From assembly GCA_913063265.1 (NCBI GenBank), contig CAJXZG010000032.1:1-49982 (forward strand): a DNA stretch of 49,982 nucleotides, in the 5' to 3' direction. Positions within the stretch are counted from its first letter, which is position 1. Each line of letters begins with the position of its first letter. The notes under the pieces are model-generated. The model made no database searches. It was not told where the DNA came from and was given only the letters and a program-made list of their open reading frames with translations. A program made the translations under genes and the position numbers. The DNA comes from an uncultured Prolixibacteraceae bacterium (GTDB taxonomy: Bacteria > Bacteroidota > Bacteroidia > Bacteroidales > Prolixibacteraceae). Shown piece by piece: positions 42,416 through 49,982 of the stretch.

Positions 42416-43726
42416 ATGAAAAATATTAAGTTCATTTCTGCCAAAGAAGCCGTTAAAGTTGTGAAATCGAACGACCGTGTACATTTGCATAGTGTTGCGG
42501 TTACGCCTCACCCGCTTATTAAAGCATTGGTAGAGAGAGGAAAAAACAAAGAGTTCAGAAATGTAAGGATTCAACATATCCATACAGAAGGTGAAGTTGC
42601 TTATGCGGATAAGGAGTTTGAAGGAATTTTTCAGTTGGAATCCTTTTTTGTTGGCCACAATGTAAGAAAACAAACTCAGGCCGGGTACGCAGATTATATC
42701 CCTGTATTTCTGCAGGAAACACAAAGATTAATTCGTGAAGGCTATTTAAAAGTCAATGTTGCAATGATTCAGGTTTCGGTACCCGACAAGCATGGCTATG
42801 TTTCTTTGGGTACTTCTGTTGATGCAACGCTGGCAGCAGTGGAAAACGCCGACACCGTAATAGCAATTGTAAATCCTAATGTACCAAGAGCATTTGGAGA
42901 TGCAATGATTCATACCAATGACATCGACTTATTTGTTGAAGATGATAGTCCGCTTTACGCCCCGGAACCAGGAGCAATTACTGATGTAGACAGCAAAATT
43001 GGTCGTTTTGTTGCTGAGCTGGTTGAAGATGGTGCTACATTACAAATGGGAATCGGTGCAATTCCAAATGCGGTTCTTACTATGCTTGGCAACCATAAAG
43101 ATTTGGGTGTTCATTCAGAAATGTTTGCCGACGGTATTCTTCCTTTGGTTGATAAGGGAGTTGTAAACGGTAAAAACAAAAAAATAGACAAAGGTCGTTT
43201 AGTTGCTACTTTCCTGATGGGATCAAAAAATCTTTATGATTTTATCGACAACAACCCGGGGGTATCCATGCAGGATGTAAAGTATACAAACCGGGTAAGT
43301 GTAATTGCTAAAAATCCTAAAGTTACTGCTATTAACTCAGCTTTACAGGTTGATATTACCGGTCAGGTTTGTGCCGATTCTATTGGTACAATCCATTATT
43401 CAGGTGTTGGTGGACAAATTGACTTTTTAAGAGGAGCATCATTAAGTAAGGGTGGAAAACCGATTCTAGCTATGCCTTCAATTACAACAAAAGGTATCAG
43501 TAAAATTTCTCCGATTCTTACACCCGGAGCCGGAGTGGTAAGTACCAGGGCAAACATTCACTGGCTGGTAACCGAAAATGGTGCAGTTAACCTTTATGGT
43601 CGTACATTGCAGGATCGGGCAAAACTGATTATTTCAATTGCTCATCCTGACCACCAGGAGACACTTGATAAAGCTGCTTTTGAACGTTTTGGGCCACACT
43701 TCCATTTCGTTTGGGACGCCGAATAG
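42416..43726 (+). CDS. Acetyl-CoA hydrolase/transferase family CoA-transferase
   Basis: A 436-residue enzyme of the acetyl-CoA hydrolase/4-hydroxybutyrate CoA-transferase family. The catalytic glutamate that forms the CoA thioester is Glu235 in LGVHSEMFADG. Other family motifs: ATLQMGIGAIPNAV, GTIHYSGVGGQIDFLRGASLS and VVSTRANIHWLVTENGAVNLYG. It probably swaps CoA between acyl groups such as propionyl-CoA, acetyl-CoA, butyryl-CoA or succinyl-CoA; sequence alone does not fix the substrate. Next to the methylmalonyl-CoA genes, a propionyl-CoA:succinate or acetate exchange that releases propionate is the most economical role (inference). Confidence 0.9.
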   Translation: MKNIKFISAKEAVKVVKSNDRVHLHSVAVTPHPLIKALVERGKNKEFRNVRIQHIHTEGEVAYADKEFEGIFQLESFFVGHNVRKQTQAGYADYIPVFLQETQRLIREGYLKVNVAMIQVSVPDKHGYVSLGTSVDATLAAVENADTVIAIVNPNVPRAFGDAMIHTNDIDLFVEDDSPLYAPEPGAITDVDSKIGRFVAELVEDGATLQMGIGAIPNAVLTMLGNHKDLGVHSEMFADGILPLVDKGVVNGKNKKIDKGRLVATFLMGSKNLYDFIDNNPGVSMQDVKYTNRVSVIAKNPKVTAINSALQVDITGQVCADSIGTIHYSGVGGQIDFLRGASLSKGGKPILAMPSITTKGISKISPILTPGAGVVSTRANIHWLVTENGAVNLYGRTLQDRAKLIISIAHPDHQETLDKAAFERFGPHFHFVWDAE

Positions 43727-44118
43727 TTTATTTAATTGTAAGCCTGAACAACAATAAATATCAAAATTCGAGCTTGCTTAAAACCACATTTTAAAATTGA
43801 GAAGGATGGGTGAAACCGGGTTTTGATATTTTTTACTAAATATATTTTTTGTTCTTTTTTTGATTTTTTAAAAGCCATTTGATTAAAATCATTGCGCCTG
43901 GTTAATCCTGCAAACTAAAACCTAAATCTAATATTAACTATTTCTGAATTTCTTAAAGAAAATCGAGATGTTTTGTGATTTTGAACGTATGAAATAATCA
44001 GAACCGTAACTTTGAGAATATAAAAATCTGATATTTAGCGTATTGTATATAATACAAACAAATATAATATAGATTATTTTAAGTCACTCGAATAATAACT
44101 TTTTTAAAAAATTAAGTC
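43727..44118. other. Gap between CoA-transferase and epimerase
   Basis: About 390 bases. It has an 11-base inverted repeat AAATATCAAAA (43756-43766) and TTTTGATATTT (43821-43831) with a 54-base loop, followed by Ts, which may be a weak terminator, and the epimerase promoter at 44007. No ORF worth calling. Confidence 0.5.
43980..44014 (+). promoter_or_regulatory. Promoter of the methylmalonyl-CoA decarboxylase operon
   Basis: TAACTTTG at 44007-44014 matches TAnnTTTG; TTTG at 43980-43983 could be the -33 box, but the 23-base gap is slightly long. The leader to the ATG at 44119 would be about 100 bases. Confidence 0.5.
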
Positions 44119-44523
44119 ATGAATATTTCACATATTGAACACATTGGTATAGCGGTAAACAGTCTGGAAGAAGCTATTCCTTATTACGAAGGCATGCTTG
44201 GTCTAAAATGCTATGCAGTTGAAGAAATCGCTGACCAAAAAGTAAAAACCGCATTTTTTATGGTTGGTCAAACAAAAATTGAATTACTGGAATCAACAGA
44301 TCCGGAAGGTCCCGTTGGAAAATTTATCGAAAAGAAAGGCCAGGGAATTCATCACCTTGCTTTTGCTGTCGATAATGTTGATAAATCATTAAATGAGCTG
44401 GAAGAAAAAGGAGTTCGTTTAATAGACAAAAACCCGAGAAAAGGAGCAGAAGGATTAAATATCGGATTTTTACATCCAAAATCTACACTGGGTGTTCTAA
44501 CAGAAATTTGCGGTGAAGAATAA
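44119..44523 (+). CDS. mce: Methylmalonyl-CoA epimerase
   Basis: A 134-residue vicinal-oxygen-chelate protein, normal length. Metal ligands fit the family: His8 (IEHIGIAV), His79 in the second half (GIHHLAFAVDN) and Glu129 near the end (LTEICGEE). It interconverts (R)- and (S)-methylmalonyl-CoA so that the mutase product can enter the decarboxylase. It is first in an operon with the decarboxylase genes, 25 bases ahead of mmdA. Confidence 0.95.
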   Translation: MNISHIEHIGIAVNSLEEAIPYYEGMLGLKCYAVEEIADQKVKTAFFMVGQTKIELLESTDPEGPVGKFIEKKGQGIHHLAFAVDNVDKSLNELEEKGVRLIDKNPRKGAEGLNIGFLHPKSTLGVLTEICGEE

Positions 44524-44548
44524 TTGATAAAACTATTAACTGATTTTT

Positions 44549-46108
44549 ATGAGTACCCAGGATAAAATAAAAAAACTTACTGACCTACGTGCCGAAGCAA
44601 AGCTTGGTGGTGGATTAAAAAGAATCGACACCCAGCATTCAAAAGGAAAATATACTGCCCGCGAAAGAATTGAAATGTTACTGGATGAAGGCAGTTTTGA
44701 AGAATACGATATGTTCGTATCGCACAGGTGTACAAACTTTGGGGTCGACAAAAAGAAATTTTTGGGCGATGGTGTTGTAACCGGACAGGGAACAATCGAT
44801 GGACGCGTTGTATATGTTTTCTCACAGGATTTTACCGTATTTGGAGGTTCCTTATCGGAAACATATGCACAAAAAATATGCAAAGTAATGGATATGGCAC
44901 TAAAAAACGGGGCACCCATTATTGGCATTAACGATTCAGGAGGAGCACGAATACAGGAAGGTGTAACTGCTCTTGCAGGATACGCAGAAATTTTCGAAAG
45001 AAACATTATGGCCTCAGGAGTTGTGCCGCAAATTTCAGCAATTTTTGGCCCTTGTGCAGGTGGTGCTGTTTATTCTCCGGCATTAACAGATTTTGTAATG
45101 ATGACCAAAAAGACTTCGTACATGTTTGTAACCGGACCGAAAGTTGTAAAAACAGTTACAGGCGAGGTAGTAACCGACGAACAACTGGGTGGTGCCAATA
45201 TTCATGGATCAAAATCAGGAGTATCACATTTTATTGTTGATGATGAAAAAGAAGGTCTTTTACTCACAAGAAAGTTAATTAGTTATCTTCCTCAAAACAA
45301 CCTTGAAGAACCACCAATAGCACCATGCGATGATCCGATTGATCGACTGGATGCCAATTTAAATGAAATAATTCCTGATAATCCTAACAAGCCTTATGAT
45401 GTAAAAGATGTTATTCATTCAATCGCAGATTATGGCGAATTTCTTGAAGTACACAGAAATTATGCTCAAAATATCGTTGTTGGTTATGCCCGTTTTAACG
45501 GAGTTGCTGTTGGTATTGTGGCCAACCAGCCAAATTATCTCGCAGGAGTGCTTGATATCAATGCCTCACGCAAAGCTGCACGTTTTGTAAGATTCTGCGA
45601 TGCATTTAATATACCATTGGTAACACTGGTTGATGTACCTGGATTTTTACCCGGAACAGCACAGGAATATGGCGGAATTATTTCTCATGGTGCCAAATTG
45701 TTATTTGCATATGGTGAAGCAACTGTACCAAAAATAACCGTTATAATGCGTAAGTCATACGGTGGTGCATACTGTGTGATGAGTTCAAAACATCTTCGCG
45801 GAGATATTAATTACTCATGGCCAACCGGAGAGATTGCGGTTATGGGGCCTAAAGGTGCTATAGAAGTTCTTCAGAACAAAAAAATAAGGGCGATCGAAGA
45901 CGAACAGGAACGTGCTGAATATATCGCCAAAAAAGAAGAAGAATACAAGGATAAATTTGCAAATCCTTATTCTGCTGCCCAATTCGGTTATATAGATGAT
46001 GTTATTGAGCCTAGAAATACACGATTCCGTATTATTCGTGCCCTACAGGCACTGGCAACCAAGAAAGACGTGATGCCACCTAAAAAACATACGAATATTC
46101 CATTATAA
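44549..46108 (+). CDS. mmdA: Methylmalonyl-CoA decarboxylase alpha subunit (carboxyltransferase)
   Basis: A 519-residue carboxyltransferase of the propionyl-CoA carboxylase beta / MmdA family. Typical motifs: [58 protein letters not shown] and [16 protein letters not shown], and near the C-terminus [17 protein letters not shown]. It moves the carboxyl group from methylmalonyl-CoA to biotin on the carrier subunit. The presence of OadG-, biotin carrier- and OadB-type genes right behind it, and no biotin carboxylase nearby, favours a Na+-pumping decarboxylase over propionyl-CoA carboxylase. Confidence 0.95.
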   Translation: MSTQDKIKKLTDLRAEAKLGGGLKRIDTQHSKGKYTARERIEMLLDEGSFEEYDMFVSHRCTNFGVDKKKFLGDGVVTGQGTIDGRVVYVFSQDFTVFGGSLSETYAQKICKVMDMALKNGAPIIGINDSGGARIQEGVTALAGYAEIFERNIMASGVVPQISAIFGPCAGGAVYSPALTDFVMMTKKTSYMFVTGPKVVKTVTGEVVTDEQLGGANIHGSKSGVSHFIVDDEKEGLLLTRKLISYLPQNNLEEPPIAPCDDPIDRLDANLNEIIPDNPNKPYDVKDVIHSIADYGEFLEVHRNYAQNIVVGYARFNGVAVGIVANQPNYLAGVLDINASRKAARFVRFCDAFNIPLVTLVDVPGFLPGTAQEYGGIISHGAKLLFAYGEATVPKITVIMRKSYGGAYCVMSSKHLRGDINYSWPTGEIAVMGPKGAIEVLQNKKIRAIEDEQERAEYIAKKEEEYKDKFANPYSAAQFGYIDDVIEPRNTRFRIIRALQALATKKDVMPPKKHTNIPL

Positions 46109-46118
46109 TTCAGGAAAT

Positions 46119-47015
46119 ATGAAAAGCATAGAATTCAAATACATATATAGTTTCATTTTCCTGATTGTATTTATAGTTGCAGGCAAAAACTCATTTGCCC
46201 AAAATGCAACAGATTTAAGGTTTAATGAAATTTTAGTACACAACGAAACCAATTCGGTTGACGATTTTGGAAACCGAAGTTCCTGGATTGAAATATTCAA
46301 TTCGGCATATAATCCCATAAATATTGGAGGTTGTTATTTAACGGATGACCTTGAAAATCCAACTAAATACTGGATTCCTACCGGTAATCCGGCAACAGTT
46401 ATTCCTACAAGAGGTTACATGGTTTTTAGAGCTGGAGATAGTCCGTCGCAGGGAATTCATCATTTAAATTTTGAGATTAAAGATGCCAAAATCCTTGCAC
46501 TTTTCGATGCCAGTGGCCGCACCTTAATTGACAAAATTGAGATTGTTCAGCCACAAAAACCGGATGTTTCTTACGGCAAAAAGTCTCCCGATTCGCCGGA
46601 TTGGGGATTTTTTAGTGAACCAACTCCAGGTTCGAATAACAATCCACATAAAGAGGAACTGGCAGGCGAAAATTTTGCAAAAATGGATCCGATGGGAATC
46701 GGTATGGCAATTATTGCAATGATTGTGGTATTTAGTGCCCTGACAATTTTGTATCTGATTTACAATACTACGGGTAGATATTTTGTCAGAAAAGCTTCAG
46801 TGACAAGAAAAAAGAAGGATGCAGATAAGGAAGTGATTCATGAGGATGTAGAAATAATTTCGGGCGAATTAAATGCAGCCATTGCAATGACCCTTTATTT
46901 ATATCAAATGGATGTTCATGATTATGAAAACACTGTACTAACCATACAGAAAGTTTCGAGAAATTATTCTCCCTGGAACTCCAAAATTTACAATCTCAGA
47001 AAAATGCCCAAGTAA
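46119..47015 (+). CDS. OadG-like subunit fused to a lamin-tail domain
   Basis: A 298-residue protein. Signal peptide (ends AGKNSFA, then QN), then a lamin-tail-type beta-sandwich at about 30-170 (LRFNEILVHNETNSVDDFG, SWIEIFNSAYNPINIGGCYL, WIPTGNPATVIP). A single membrane helix at about 193-218 (IGMAIIAMIVVFSALTIL) and a cytosolic tail follow; this part is the OadG/MmdD gamma-subunit that anchors the decarboxylase complex. Classical OadG is under 100 residues, so an extra extracytoplasmic domain is added. It starts 10 bases after mmdA. The tail is larger than usual and ends in a folded-looking segment (MTLYLYQMDVHDYENTVLT). Confidence 0.85.
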   Translation: MKSIEFKYIYSFIFLIVFIVAGKNSFAQNATDLRFNEILVHNETNSVDDFGNRSSWIEIFNSAYNPINIGGCYLTDDLENPTKYWIPTGNPATVIPTRGYMVFRAGDSPSQGIHHLNFEIKDAKILALFDASGRTLIDKIEIVQPQKPDVSYGKKSPDSPDWGFFSEPTPGSNNNPHKEELAGENFAKMDPMGIGMAIIAMIVVFSALTILYLIYNTTGRYFVRKASVTRKKKDADKEVIHEDVEIISGELNAAIAMTLYLYQMDVHDYENTVLTIQKVSRNYSPWNSKIYNLRKMPK

Positions 47016-47155
47016 ATTATAAGGAGAAACCTAAAACGATTTTTACAATATCAACTCAAAATCAATATGAGCAAAAGAATGGAATTGGCAAATATCTAAA
47101 ACAATAACAATTTGACACGAATTCAATCTTTTGCAAAACATATACAATAAACAAA

Positions 47156-47602
47156 ATGAAAAAATTTAAATTCTCAATAAATGGAAATCCCTACGAATCA
47201 GCAGTAATCTCTGTAGAAGATAACGTTGCTGAAGTAGAGATAAACGGAACAATATACAAGGTTGAAGTTGACAAAGAATTGAAAACTGCAACAAAAACTC
47301 CAAAACTGGTTAGACCCAAAGCTGTACCTGATACGGATTTCCAACCCTCAGTGGCAAAAACAAGTAGCCCGGAAGGCCCAAAAGGAGCTGGAACTATAAA
47401 ATCACCTCTGCCGGGTGTGATTATCGAAATGTTTGTAAAAGAAGGCGATTCTGTAACACGCGGACAGAAATTGCTTGTTCTTGAGGCAATGAAAATGGAA
47501 AATAATATTGAATCGGATAAAGCCGGTAAGATTATTTCCGTCAAAAAAGGAAAAGGCGATAGCGTGATGGAAGGTGATTTATTAATTGAAATCGGAGATT
47601 AA
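47156..47602 (+). CDS. mmdC: Biotin carrier subunit of methylmalonyl-CoA decarboxylase
   Basis: A 148-residue biotinyl protein. The C-terminal lipoyl/biotinyl domain has the canonical site LVLEAMKMENNI with biotinylated Lys113. An N-terminal beta domain of about 40 residues is joined by a flexible Pro/Ser/Ala linker. It carries CO2 from MmdA to the membrane pump subunit. It follows the gamma gene after a 140-base gap, larger than elsewhere in the operon, and ends 2 bases before mmdB. Confidence 0.93.
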   Translation: MKKFKFSINGNPYESAVISVEDNVAEVEINGTIYKVEVDKELKTATKTPKLVRPKAVPDTDFQPSVAKTSSPEGPKGAGTIKSPLPGVIIEMFVKEGDSVTRGQKLLVLEAMKMENNIESDKAGKIISVKKGKGDSVMEGDLLIEIGD

Positions 47603-47604
47603 TT

Positions 47605-48759
47605 ATGGGGACCTTTTTTGAATTTATTCTTGAAAACATTCAGCAGTTTTTAAGTTTTACAGCTTTTGCCAATCTTACAATTGGCCATATTATCATGATA
47701 GCAATAGGGCTGATTTTTATTTATCTGGCCATTGCCAAAGATTTTGAACCGATGTTGCTTATCCCAATCGGTTTTGGAATTCTCGTGGGAAACATCGCTT
47801 TTGCTCCCGGGTTTCAGATTGGAGTTTACGAAGAAGGGAGCGTACTGAATTACCTCTATTTTGGTGTTGTAAAAGGATTATATCCTCCATTAATATTTCT
47901 TGGCATTGGCGCCATGACTGACTTCTCGGCTTTGATTTCCAATCCAAGATTGATTCTGATTGGAGCTTCTGCTCAGTTTGGAATATTTGGTGCATATTGT
48001 ATTGCCCTGGCTTTGGGTTTTAGTCCAACAGAAGCCGGTGCAATTGGTATTATCGGAGGTGCTGACGGACCTACCGCGATTTTCCTTTCCTCAAAACTGG
48101 CTCCGGAATTGATGGGTGCAATTGCAATTTCGGCATACTCATACATGGCCTTGGTGCCTGTTATTCAACCACCTATTATGAGATTACTTACTTCTCCCAA
48201 AGAAAGAGTAATCCGCATGAAACCTCCTCGTTCGGTTTCGAAAAAAGAAAAGGTGATTTTTGCAATTGCAGGTATGTTGCTTACCACGTTTATTGTGCCC
48301 AGTGGTTTACCTCTTTTGGGAATGTTATTTTTTGGGAACCTGCTTAAAGAAAGCGGTGTAACCAAAAGATTGGCAGATACGGCAAAAGGTCCGATGATTG
48401 ATGTCGTAACCATTTTATTGGGATTAACCGTTGGTGCATCAACCCAGGCAACCACTTTCCTGACTTTTAAATCGGTTGGAATTTTTATGCTGGGTGCATT
48501 TTCATTTATCATTGCCACAACCTGTGGTGTGTTATTTGTAAAATTCCTCAATTTATTTTTAAAAGAAGGAAATAAAATTAACCCACTTATCGGTAATTCA
48601 GGAGTTTCTGCAGTACCCGACAGTGCTCGTGTTTCTCAGGTTGTTGGATTGGAGTACGATAAAACCAACCACTTATTGATGCATGCTATGGCACCAAACG
48701 TTGCCGGAGTAATTGGTTCAGCAGTGGCAGCAGGTATTATTCTAAGCTTCTTAATGTAA
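47605..48759 (+). CDS. mmdB: Na+-transporting (methylmalonyl-CoA/oxaloacetate) decarboxylase beta subunit
   Basis: A 384-residue multi-spanning membrane protein of the OadB/MmdB/GcdB family. It has about ten hydrophobic helices and the family motifs IGAMTDFSALISNPRL, GGADGPTAIFLSSKLAPELMG and SNSGVSAVPDSARV-like (GNSGVSAVPDSARVSQV), which include the Asp and Ser/Asn residues that bind Na+ and the carboxyl-biotin in studied homologues. It decarboxylates carboxybiotin and exports Na+. Last gene of the operon. Confidence 0.95.
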   Translation: MGTFFEFILENIQQFLSFTAFANLTIGHIIMIAIGLIFIYLAIAKDFEPMLLIPIGFGILVGNIAFAPGFQIGVYEEGSVLNYLYFGVVKGLYPPLIFLGIGAMTDFSALISNPRLILIGASAQFGIFGAYCIALALGFSPTEAGAIGIIGGADGPTAIFLSSKLAPELMGAIAISAYSYMALVPVIQPPIMRLLTSPKERVIRMKPPRSVSKKEKVIFAIAGMLLTTFIVPSGLPLLGMLFFGNLLKESGVTKRLADTAKGPMIDVVTILLGLTVGASTQATTFLTFKSVGIFMLGAFSFIIATTCGVLFVKFLNLFLKEGNKINPLIGNSGVSAVPDSARVSQVVGLEYDKTNHLLMHAMAPNVAGVIGSAVAAGIILSFLM

Positions 48760-48779
48760 AGCAAAAATTACGCGAAATA

Positions 48780-48980
48780 AAAGAGGCTGTATCAAAAGAG
48801 AATACATTAGAAAAGAAACTTTCAGATTATAACAGCCTTTCGTTTTACCCCTCCAAACCTTCCGCCAGCTGGCGGAGAGGCTTAAGTCCCCTGCAGGGGA
48901 TTTAGGGGTAAAAAACAGGATGGTTACTTTCAAACTGTAAGTCCCTAAAATTTTAAATAGACTTTTGATGCAGCCTCTTT
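48780..48980. mobile_element. MITE-like nested inverted-repeat element
   Basis: A 201-base unit bounded by 19-base terminal inverted repeats, AAAGAGGCTGTATCAAAAG (48780-48798) and CTTTTGATGCAGCCTCTTT (48962-48980), 18 of 19 matching. Inside is a second unit bounded by TTTTACCCCT (48843-48852) and AGGGGTAAAA (48904-48913) that holds two perfect palindromes, TCCGCCAGCTGGCGGA (48861-48876) and TCCCCTGCAGGGGA (48887-48900). No coding gene and no clear target duplication. It also sits between two converging genes, so the hairpins may act as a terminator. Confidence 0.65.
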
Positions 48981-48983
48981 CTT

Positions 48984-49496
48984 TTAGTATTCCTCCATCC
49001 ACCTGTCTCCAGGATCGTGTGGAATGGCAACTTTCTTTCTGGAAAACCTAATAACTACAGGTTGAACCAGCCTTTCAAAATCCTCGTAACTCATTTTAAT
49101 AGACTCAGAATGACTGCAATTACTAAATGCAATCTGATAATCTTCCGCCAGACTTTCTGCAACATAAACTTCCATATCAAACAAATTTCCAAACGGGGGC
49201 ATTGCTCCCAGTTCACAGTCTGGAAAAGAATAGGAGAATTCGGATTCTGATGCCAGGCTTACCTGCTCAGAACCAAAAAGTTGTTTCAACAATCTAAAAT
49301 CAACCTCGTAAGAAGCAGGTAAAACAGCCATTGCCATTTTACCATCTACCTTAATAATAACCGTTTTTGCAAATTCCTTTCCTGAAACATGTGTCTTCGC
49401 CGCTACTTCCTGTGCTGTATAAGCCTTTGAATGTTTGATAGTAATGTACCTGACATCATTTTCATCGAGGAACGCTTTTAATCTTTTACCAGGCAT
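48984..49496 (-). CDS. YbaK/EbsC-family aminoacyl-tRNA deacylase
   Basis: A 170-residue member of the YbaK/ProX editing family. Motifs: FAKTVIIKVDGKMAMAVLPA with the central Lys near TVIIK, and GAMPPFGN, the substrate-loop signature of prolyl-tRNA editing domains, followed by FDMEVYVAESLAE. It hydrolyses wrongly charged tRNA; the amino acid is not assigned. The start at 49496 is preferred to 49526, since MPGKRLKAFLDEN begins the fold. It ends a few bases past the nested repeat element. Confidence 0.88.
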   Translation of the reverse strand: MPGKRLKAFLDENDVRYITIKHSKAYTAQEVAAKTHVSGKEFAKTVIIKVDGKMAMAVLPASYEVDFRLLKQLFGSEQVSLASESEFSYSFPDCELGAMPPFGNLFDMEVYVAESLAEDYQIAFSNCSHSESIKMSYEDFERLVQPVVIRFSRKKVAIPHDPGDRWMEEY

Positions 49497-49790
49497 AATA
49501 ATTGAATTTAAGTGATAAAATCTCAAAATCAGTTGTAAAAATATTTACAGAAATTTTGCACTTAAAGTTTCACTTGTGTTTGTAAAACATATAAATGTTA
49601 CTAAAACAAAATTTTTTCTAAAAGTAAAATCTATAAAAATACTGCCTGCAATCCAATATGGGAGAACATCAACCTGAACTTAATTCATTTGTCTTATTTT
49701 TAGGATATTTGCTTTGAATCTGTTATGAGATATTGATACAATCCTGTAACGTAAAACAAGTAAAATTACTCAATAAGGATACAATAAAAA
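49497..49790. other. 294-base AT-rich gap
   Basis: Spacer between the deacylase start and the next minus-strand gene. It has a copy of the 12-mer AGTAAAATTACT at 49759-49770, also part of the 40685 element. Nothing else seen. Confidence 0.5.
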
Positions 49791-49982
49791 TTACTTTGAC
49801 ACTTTGTTCGAGGGAACCGATTCCTGAAAATAGTAGTTCACAGCCTTTACATAAAAACTTTCCTCCTTGATTTCTGATGAAAGGGTAAAAGTGGTTTGGT
49901 TGAATTCGGTTGTTCCAATAACACCTGCCGAATTGTATATTTTATAATGCCAGATTTTATTTCCTTTGTTTTCCGGATTACG
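49791..49982 (-). CDS. C-terminal end of an FN3-like or beta-sandwich protein (partial)
   Basis: The last 63 codons of a gene that continues beyond the right edge; the stop TAA is at 49791-49793 on the minus strand. It has alternating strands (WHYKIYNSAGVIGTTEF, SFYVKAVNYYFQES) and ends VPSNKVSK, as at the end of a fibronectin type III domain (the 'F-Y-V-K-A-V' strand followed by E-S-x-P-S-x). Nothing can be said about the rest of the protein. Confidence 0.7.
   Translation of the reverse strand, partial: RNPENKGNKIWHYKIYNSAGVIGTTEFNQTTFTLSSEIKEESFYVKAVNYYFQESVPSNKVSK

Noticed and set aside
43756..43831. Long-range inverted repeat after the CoA-transferase as a definite terminator
   Set aside because: The 54-base loop and AT-only arms make a stable hairpin doubtful; kept only as a note on the gap.
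44536..45006. 156-codon minus-strand ORF
   Set aside because: Covers the start of mmdA on the other strand; mmdA motifs are decisive.

Overview
The window looks like an AT-rich chromosome segment of a Bacteroidota bacterium, probably an anaerobic or facultative marine type near Marinilabiliales or Prolixibacteraceae (the rank below phylum is inference). Evidence: several starts are preceded by the Bacteroidota -7 box TAnnTTTG, two giant secreted proteins end in type A T9SS sorting domains, lipoproteins are frequent, and there is a split three-gene proton-translocating transhydrogenase and a sodium-pumping methylmalonyl-CoA decarboxylase set. No rRNA, tRNA, CRISPR array, phage or transposase gene was seen.

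Layout. 1-19,800 is mixed housekeeping: a cut-off His-rich outer membrane protein, a DUF4136 lipoprotein, a DUF4395 membrane protein, pntAA-pntAB-pntB with an operator-like palindrome at the promoter, a RidA-like exported protein, a GNAT-nitrilase fusion overlapping a GreA-like gene, a PQQ-propeller lipoprotein, a sugar isomerase-like TIM barrel, ettA, a secreted glycosidase-like protein, two TPR-type proteins, a Rel/SpoT homologue with a broken hydrolase site, and ferritin.

19,850-42,130 is the most interesting part: about 22 kb, every gene on the minus strand, that reads as one surface-fibre locus. In transcription order from the right it holds: a LuxR-type regulator with a receiver-like domain lacking the phospho-Asp (40,959-42,008); two giant paralogous T9SS-secreted repeat proteins (36,360-40,247 and 32,212-36,024); a second regulator of the same kind (30,625-31,653); five different large curlin-repeat proteins in tandem (28,856-29,839 down to 23,867-24,895); paired hairpins; then a CsgB-like protein, CsgE, CsgF, CsgG carrying an extra C-terminal beta-barrel-like domain, and a lipoprotein with a regulatory-like beta-sandwich and an FN3 domain, closed by a terminator. 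The regulators resemble E. coli CsgD in logic (LuxR helix-turn-helix plus degenerate receiver). That they control both the curli genes and the T9SS repeat proteins is inference from position.

42,400-48,760 is a plus-strand energy module: a CoA-transferase, methylmalonyl-CoA epimerase, the MmdA carboxyltransferase, an OadG-like subunit fused to a lamin-tail domain, a biotin carrier and the OadB/MmdB sodium-pump subunit. Together they would turn succinate-derived methylmalonyl-CoA into propionyl-CoA while exporting Na+. The right end holds a nested inverted-repeat (MITE-like) element, a YbaK-type tRNA deacylase and the C-terminal end of an FN3-like protein.
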